From: Alphaproteobacteria bacterium
GTDB lineage: Bacteria; Pseudomonadota; Alphaproteobacteria; SMXP01
Direction: 5' to 3'
NCBI GenBank assembly: GCA_028280675.1
Contig: JANQLI010000377.1
Location: forward strand, 1-10,653
Length of the DNA stretch: 10,653 bases
The notes under the pieces were generated by a model. That model did no database searches. It was given only the letters and a program-made list of their open reading frames with translations, and was not told where the DNA came from. The position numbers were made by a program, and so were the translations under genes. Positions 6,687 through 10,653 of this stretch are shown here, one piece after another (the first letter of the stretch is position 1; the number at the start of each line of letters is the position of its first letter).

Positions 6687-8141
6687 TTACGCAGCGCTAA
6701 TGGCTGTAGAGGATCCCTCGGCCTCATGTGACATCACCCGGTGGGCTGGGAATTGCACGACAGCACGGGTGCCTGCGCCGAGCTTGCTCTCAAGCGCAAG
6801 TGTGCCGCCATGCAGCTCGACCATTTTCTTGACTAAGGGAAGGCCCAGCCCGGTGCCGCCATTTTCGCGGGACAGCGATGATTCCACCTGCACAAACGGA
6901 TCGAGAACGCGTGGCAGATCTTGTTCACTGATCCCAATCCCGTTGTCTTCGACAAGGAGATTAAAGTGTCCTCCCGCATCAATCTCCGTCCGCACACGCA
7001 CCCATCCGCCCTTTTCGGTAAACTTAATCGCATTGGTCACCAGATTGATGACGATTTGACGCAGTTGGCGGGAATCCACAAGCAGAACCGGGTTCGCTCC
7101 CAAACGGTCATAGGACAGATGCACCCCTTCCAGGGTCGCTTTCTCGCGGAACACGCGCAATGCTTTTTCAATCAAGGTTTCGATCTCAACCGTGTCTTCA
7201 TTCAATTCAAGGTGGCCCGATTCCGCTTTGGAGAGGTCGAGAATATCATTGATGATACTCAGCAAGTGATGTCCGCTATCGGCAATATCCGTGATATAGG
7301 CCTCATATTGATCGTTCCCCATAGGGCCCAAAAGCTCTTGCTGCATCACTTCCGAGAAACCGATGATCGCATTTAAGGGGGTGCGCAACTCGTGACTCAT
7401 CACCGCCAAAAATTCGCTCTTCGCTTTATTGCCAGCTTCCGCAGCGGTCAATAATTCTTCCGATTTAGACTTTTCGCGCATCAAGAAATAACGGCTGACA
7501 AATTCACTGCGAACATTGAAATCTTTCCAATAAGAGGTCCAGATCGTCCACCCGATTGACACGGTAAGGAAGAAGAGATTTGCCGTCAGCGCCCAATTAG
7601 GGATGGGATTGAGCACGACCGCCGCATAAAGGTAAAGGCCGAAAAGGATGAGCGAGACAGCCATGCCAAAACTGAACTGCAACAATGAAAAGTTCGAACT
7701 GTAGATAATGGTGAGGATCAACCCGGCATAGTAGATATAACTAAATGGCTCATCGAGAATGCAGGTCATCAAGATGATGCCGCCTCCCGAAACCACCATA
7801 CTGGCGGAGATTACCCACTGAATTTTATTATCAATATCGGGTAAGTAACATGCAGCTACAAAGACACTCAGAATACCGCATGTCCACAAACGAATATTAA
7901 CAAGAATCCAGAACTGCTCCTCGGGAAGCACAAGATAATCAAGGATGCCATAGGTCAGGATCGCCCCGATGCCAAGCATAATGTAGAAGGTGCACATAGG
8001 CAGGTCGCGTTTGACATGCTCGCGCACAAAAGTCCGCTCAAACTCTTTATCTTTGAAACGCAAAGTCCAGCGGTTGATCTGCGCTTCAGGCATCTCAACA
8101 CTATCCGGCCAAAAATGTTCAAAAGAAATCTTGCGTAACAC
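6687..8141 (-). CDS. Membrane sensor histidine kinase with 6-TM input domain
   Basis: The 484-aa protein opens with a short cytoplasmic segment holding RFKDKEFERTFVREH (28-42). Six predicted membrane helices follow (near 51-70, 77-99, 107-130, 134-152, 155-177, 185-206). This arrangement, including YYAGLILTIIYS (137-148), resembles an input domain also seen on diguanylate and adenylate cyclases. After a linker come HisKA with phosphoacceptor H250 (SHELRTPLNAIIGFSEVM) and an HATPase domain. That domain has N366/N370 (NLVTNAIKFT), DNGIGI (399-404), DPFVQVE (414-420) and GGTGLGL (428-434). There is no receiver domain, PAS or HAMP, and no response regulator in the window. The start codon is GTG, supported by AGGGA about 10 nt upstream; the frame has no ATG before it. 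The cytoplasmic half resembles the PleC/DivJ-like kinases of alphaproteobacteria. Ligand and partner are unknown. Confidence 0.93.
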   Translation of the reverse strand: MLRKISFEHFWPDSVEMPEAQINRWTLRFKDKEFERTFVREHVKRDLPMCTFYIMLGIGAILTYGILDYLVLPEEQFWILVNIRLWTCGILSVFVAACYLPDIDNKIQWVISASMVVSGGGIILMTCILDEPFSYIYYAGLILTIIYSSNFSLLQFSFGMAVSLILFGLYLYAAVVLNPIPNWALTANLFFLTVSIGWTIWTSYWKDFNVRSEFVSRYFLMREKSKSEELLTAAEAGNKAKSEFLAVMSHELRTPLNAIIGFSEVMQQELLGPMGNDQYEAYITDIADSGHHLLSIINDILDLSKAESGHLELNEDTVEIETLIEKALRVFREKATLEGVHLSYDRLGANPVLLVDSRQLRQIVINLVTNAIKFTEKGGWVRVRTEIDAGGHFNLLVEDNGIGISEQDLPRVLDPFVQVESSLSRENGGTGLGLPLVKKMVELHGGTLALESKLGAGTRAVVQFPAHRVMSHEAEGSSTAISAA

Positions 8142-8219
8142 GTCACTTGCATCCCTGGTGCAAGTGAACCTTAAAAAAACTTCGCTAATTTCTCATTAAA
8201 CGCCATAGTTAATGCAAAC

Positions 8220-8232
8220 GCGCAGGACGTGT
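8220..8232 (+). repeat. 13-bp word GCGCAGGACGTGT, copy 2
   Basis: Exact match to 5126-5138. It lies 79 bp from the GTG start of the kinase, on the upstream side. The core AGGACGTG resembles an extended Shine-Dalgarno, so part of the similarity may reflect ribosome binding rather than a shared operator. Confidence 0.4.
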
Positions 8233-8240
8233 ATATTCAT

Positions 8241-8345
8241 ATGCTGATTAAAAAAACACCTCACTATACTCGATCTTTTGCGCGTTACCTTTTCTTAAGC
8301 TCCATTAAAGGACGTCATCAAACTCATCCGTACACGATACGTTAG
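8241..8345 (+). CDS. Possible 34-aa basic small protein (marginal)
   Basis: ATG at 8241 to TAG at 8345 encodes 34 residues beginning MLIKKTPHYTRSFARYLF, rich in Lys and Arg. An AGGACGTG resembling the methyltransferase ribosome site lies upstream (8225-8232), which is the only support. No family is recognised, and the frame could easily be chance. If real it would be divergent from the kinase. Confidence 0.15.
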   Translation: MLIKKTPHYTRSFARYLFLSSIKGRHQTHPYTIR

Positions 8346-8385
8346 TGAATCAAACCTTAATGAAATTGTTCAATATCGCACAAAA

Positions 8386-8420
8386 GAAAAAAGCCCAGCG
8401 CGATGCGCTAGGCTTTTCTT
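8386..8420 (-). terminator. Rho-independent terminator of the cupin transcript
   Basis: Arms 8389-8401 and 8405-8417 pair over 13 positions with one mismatch (8396/8410) around a 3-nt loop; the inner part is GC-rich. Read on the minus strand, the stem is followed by a U-rich tract. It lies 20 nt past the cupin stop codon and separates the cupin transcript from the kinase gene. The opposite side also has several Ts, so weak bidirectional action is possible. Confidence 0.85.
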
Positions 8421-8439
8421 AAACTTCTTTACCCGAACC

Positions 8440-9339
8440 TTAATGTTCATGCGGGTGATTATAGCCTGGATTTTGGAAATCATCAGGACCGTGCGGGTGG
8501 TTGTGGCCATCCGATGCAACCCACTTAAACATATCGGGACGCTGGCGATAGAGATGCGCCCCAGCGCGAAGAATGTTTTCGTCCACATTACTCCATGGAT
8601 TGAAGTGGAAGTAGTTGTGCAGTTTGGAGTCGGTCCGGCCGAACGCCAATGTGCCAAGCTCACAGCGGAAAGAACCGTGGTTGATATATGGCGGACGCCA
8701 GAAATACCCGCCCGTCGGCAATTCGCCGAACTGCATCATCCAGGATGTTCCCCAAATGTGGTAACTTTCTTCCGCACAGTCATGGTACGAAATGTTGTCC
8801 TGCATAAATTTGGGCGCCATGCAGTAAAGGAATGAAATTGCTTCAGAGAGCGGGTCATAGCGAAGAATCTTGATCATACACCCTGTCGCCACGGACGGAG
8901 ACACGATGCTGCCGCCACCCCACGGCATATCTTCGTAAGAGTTGACGGAGATGAACCCTTCGGTATTTGCGAGCGGGTGATTGGTGTCACTTTCGATGAA
9001 GCTTGGTTCGCTGTCATTATACATCACAAGCGCTTCACAGCCTTGCGGGACGTTAATGGCGCCGGTGGCGACACCTGCAGGAATGAAGAAGTAATGACCC
9101 GCAACACATGTTGTGTCACCCACAGTCATCAGACCGTTCAAAACAAAAATTTCACAATCCGAGTAACTCATGCCAGGAGGGCGTGAGAAACCAGCATTAT
9201 AGCGGACTTTTAGGGTACAGGCCCCTGTGTCCACATCGAGAGAGAGTATTTTGTAGTGGCTACCCGTGGTGCCGAGTTGATCAAACTTTTTAAAGTCTTC
9301 GTTCAATTCAACATAGGGTTCAATATGTGGCCGTGCCAT
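8440..9339 (-). CDS. Bicupin protein with His-rich C-terminal tail
   Basis: The 299-aa protein folds most likely as two cupin domains; its function is unknown. In the first (about 45-110), CEIFVLNGLMTVGD and AGHYFFIPAGV keep the barrel pattern. The usual metal-binding histidines appear to be lost there, leaving E63 as the only clear ligand. In the second (about 165-245), H186, E190/E191 (YHDCAEESYHIWG) and H221 (RPPYINHGSF) fit a metal site. The last 23 residues contain seven histidines (HNHPHG, NHPHEH) and could bind or buffer metal. There is no signal peptide. The start is supported by AAGGAA about 8 nt upstream. It follows the 88-aa gene by 53 bp on the same strand and ends before a strong terminator. 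Cupins include dioxygenases, isomerases, lyases and sugar-binding proteins, so no reaction is assigned. Confidence 0.85.
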   Translation of the reverse strand: MARPHIEPYVELNEDFKKFDQLGTTGSHYKILSLDVDTGACTLKVRYNAGFSRPPGMSYSDCEIFVLNGLMTVGDTTCVAGHYFFIPAGVATGAINVPQGCEALVMYNDSEPSFIESDTNHPLANTEGFISVNSYEDMPWGGGSIVSPSVATGCMIKILRYDPLSEAISFLYCMAPKFMQDNISYHDCAEESYHIWGTSWMMQFGELPTGGYFWRPPYINHGSFRCELGTLAFGRTDSKLHNYFHFNPWSNVDENILRAGAHLYRQRPDMFKWVASDGHNHPHGPDDFQNPGYNHPHEH

Positions 9340-9392
9340 CGTCGAAATTCCTTATTACTAGTGCGTTTGCGTGCATCAAAAATAATCGCGTC

Positions 9393-9659
9393 TTAAAAGA
9401 CAACGCGGTCCGGGCGGTCAGGCTTTTGCGGCACATTTTCTGGCTTGATCACAACACGGCGATCACCATCCGCACTGAATCCTTTGGTTTGCACAATGTG
9501 CAAAAATTCTTCGTACCACTTCGCACGAGTTGGTGCGAGCTCATCCATTTCTTTGACAATGCCCTCGTAACGCACTTGCTGTTCAGCAACATTCTCATCG
9601 ATCCAGGCTTGCGCTTCGGCACTGCGTGCTGGCGCTTCGTCTTGGACTTTCTTCGTCAT
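9393..9659 (-). CDS. Small 88-aa protein of unknown function, upstream of the bicupin
   Basis: I do not recognise this family. The sequence begins MTKKVQDEAPARSAEAQ, is largely helical and charged to about residue 60 (for example AWIDENVAEQQVRYEGI), and ends in a proline-rich KPENVPQKPDRPDR segment. There is no signal peptide, membrane helix or cysteine. I chose the ATG at 9659 because AAGGGA lies just upstream on the minus strand; a longer in-frame start at 9704 has no such support. It lies 53 bp before the bicupin with no terminator between them, so the two are probably co-transcribed. That suggests an accessory or partner subunit (inference). Confidence 0.7.
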   Translation of the reverse strand: MTKKVQDEAPARSAEAQAWIDENVAEQQVRYEGIVKEMDELAPTRAKWYEEFLHIVQTKGFSADGDRRVVIKPENVPQKPDRPDRVVF

Positions 9660-9948
9660 GCTCTTCCCTTTCTTACTAATAGGTCTTGTAGAGACGGCAC
9701 GCACCTCAATGCGCGGTATGCTGTCAGGACCTCTTTCGGTCCTTAGCAGGATAATTCTAGCTTGTTAAGATGGATTCGCATGCCGAATGATGGAAATACG
9801 ACCCGTCCACATGCTGAGCAGGCCTAACAATGATCTGCGTCCACAATGTGGTAACAGAGCGCTTGCGCAGCGTCATCACTAAGGGTAGGTTGCGCGCCAT
9901 TCTCGGGGTGCTAAAGCCCCTGACCGCCTCATAGCATGGAGAGTAGCA
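9660..9948. other. Divergent intergenic region between the 88-aa gene and the CoA-transferase
   Basis: No credible gene is seen in these 289 bp. It holds the AGGACC/GGTCCT hairpin (9726-9743) and an 8-bp direct repeat CGTCCACA (9804-9811 and 9838-9845). It also holds an 11-bp palindrome CCACAATGTGG (9841-9851) and a short GCGC-TT-GCGC dyad (9859-9868). Promoters for both flanking transcripts should lie here, but no strong -35/-10 pair stands out. GGAGAG (9938-9943) is the ribosome site of the CoA-transferase. Confidence 0.5.
9726..9743 (-). promoter_or_regulatory. Leader hairpin of the 88-aa/cupin transcript
   Basis: Perfect 6-bp arms AGGACC and GGTCCT surround a 6-nt loop, 67-84 nt upstream of the 88-aa start on the minus strand. 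No U-tract follows, so termination is unlikely. It may be an operator or a structured leader element, or incidental. Confidence 0.25.
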
Positions 9949-10653
9949 ATGCCTGGTCCACTTGAAGGTGTCCGCATTCTTGAACTGACAAGCGTCGTGA
10001 TGGGTCCTTACGCCTGCCAAACCCTGGCGGATATGGGCGCTGAGGTGATCAAAGTCGAACCGCCAACGGGCGACTCGAACCGGAATCTGGGCGCTTCCCG
10101 GAACACCAAAAATATGGCCGCGCTCTACCTCACCTGCAATCGCAATAAACGCGACATTGTGCTGGATCTTAAATCCGACGCGGGCAAAGAAGCGGCTTTA
10201 CGGTTAGTCAAAGAATCCGATGTGATCATTCACAATTTCCGCCCCCAGGCCATGGATCGCTTAGGTCTCAACTACGAAAAAGTCAAAGAAGCCAATCCAA
10301 AGATCATTTATTGCGCCACCTATGGCTATTCCGCGAAAGGGCCTTATGGCAGTAAAGGCGCGCTCGACGATTCCATCCAGGCCGCCAGCGGGATCGCGCA
10401 ATTAAATGCCATGGTGTATGGCGAGCCTCGTTACATGCCGACGGTGATTGCCGACAAAACGACCGGACTCACCGCCGTCTACGCCATTCTCGCCGCTCTG
10501 TATCACCGGGAAAAAACCGGCCAAGGGCAAGCCATTGAAGTGCCGATGTTTGAAACCATGGTGGCTTTCACGATGGCGGAACATATGTGGGGGCAAACCT
10601 TTGAGCCGCCCATCGGGAATGCGGGTTACACGCGGATCATGAGCCTCAACCGC
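9949..10653 (+). CDS. CaiB/BaiF-type (class III) CoA-transferase, N-terminal 235 residues
   Basis: Class III CoA-transferases move CoA between carboxylic acids through an aspartyl-CoA intermediate; the acids used here cannot be read from sequence. The fragment opens MPGPLEGVRILELTSVVMGPYA, the usual family start. It contains LADMGAEVIKVEPPTGD (26-42), CNRNKRDIVLDLK (63-75), HNFRPQAMDRLGL (95-107) and ADKTTGL (168-174). Aspartate D169 lies where the catalytic aspartate of the family is expected. PMFETMVAF (199-207) is also typical. The start has a GGAGAG ribosome site. The gene is cut by the right edge; family members are near 400 residues, so roughly 40% is missing. It is divergent from the cupin pair, which may link it to the same catabolic process (inference). 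Confidence 0.93.
   Translation, partial: MPGPLEGVRILELTSVVMGPYACQTLADMGAEVIKVEPPTGDSNRNLGASRNTKNMAALYLTCNRNKRDIVLDLKSDAGKEAALRLVKESDVIIHNFRPQAMDRLGLNYEKVKEANPKIIYCATYGYSAKGPYGSKGALDDSIQAASGIAQLNAMVYGEPRYMPTVIADKTTGLTAVYAILAALYHREKTGQGQAIEVPMFETMVAFTMAEHMWGQTFEPPIGNAGYTRIMSLNR

Larger units (their letters stand above)
8142..8385. other. Intergenic region upstream of the histidine kinase
   Basis: Most of the 298-bp gap between the kinase start and the cupin stop. It holds a CATTAA-N9-TTAATG dyad (8194-8214), possibly an operator for the kinase promoter. It also contains the second copies of GCGCAGGACGTGT (8220-8232) and TTAAAGGACGT (8305-8315). On the minus strand a TATAGT (8268-8263) is a possible -10 about 120 nt from the kinase start, without a convincing -35. 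One marginal 34-codon frame is listed separately. Confidence 0.5.

Noticed and set aside
6663..6692. GCGTAA/TTACGC inverted repeat spanning the two stop codons, as a terminator
   Set aside because: Arms are only 6 bp with an 18-nt loop and no U-tract; both genes simply end in an alanine GCG followed by TAA.
8360..8422. 20-codon frame starting MKLFNIAQKKKAQRD overlapping the terminator
   Set aside because: It runs through the terminator stem and has no ribosome site at proper spacing; the terminator explains the sequence.
9660..9704. In-frame 15-residue extension of the 88-aa protein
   Set aside because: The AAGGGA just before the ATG at 9659 lies inside this extension and no ribosome site precedes 9704.

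Overview
The window reads as chromosomal DNA of an alphaproteobacterium, probably free-living or marine. Three things suggest this: the character of the proteins (a 6-TM histidine kinase with an HELRTPLNAIIGFSEVM H-box, a PilZ-methyltransferase, a CAD2-like alcohol dehydrogenase), moderate GC, and intergenic TTAA motifs that include one exact TTAA-N7-TTAA (the CtrA-box form). No rRNA, tRNA, CRISPR array, insertion sequence or phage gene is visible. The assignment is inference; the genus cannot be named from sequence alone.

Layout. (1) 1-1334, minus strand: queC and queE, overlapping by ATGA, which make 7-deazaguanine precursors for queuosine; queE runs off the left edge a few codons before its expected end. 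(2) 1435-2352, plus: a type I signal peptidase with an enlarged multi-pass N-terminus, divergent from queC and with a good promoter. (3) 2349-3335, minus: a zinc-dependent alcohol dehydrogenase, convergent with lepB, their stop codons sharing TTAA. (4) 3448-4845, plus: an FAD-dependent monooxygenase or epoxidase-like enzyme. (5) 4846-5216: a 371-bp non-coding, AT-rich region with four GTTAA motifs at an exact 10-bp period, a CtrA-like box and a leader hairpin. (6) 5217-6668, plus: a PilZ-like domain fused to a SAM methyltransferase resembling proteins annotated as 3-hydroxypalmitate methyl ester (EF/PhcB-type) biosynthesis. (7) 6687-8141, minus: a 6-TM sensor histidine kinase, tail-to-tail with the methyltransferase. 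(8) 8142-8439: non-coding, ending in a strong terminator. (9) 8440-9659, minus: a bicupin with a His-rich tail preceded by an 88-aa protein, apparently one transcript. (10) 9949 to the right edge, plus: a CaiB/BaiF-type CoA-transferase, divergent from the cupin pair.

Most of the window is ordinary housekeeping and metabolic DNA. The part most likely to hold something new is 3340-8390. A PilZ-linked methyltransferase and a 6-TM kinase lie tail-to-tail and share sequence words upstream of both genes. They adjoin a flavin monooxygenase flanked by phased GTTAA(C) motifs. This could be a small-molecule signal synthesis and sensing module, but that reading is an inference from family resemblance and gene order.
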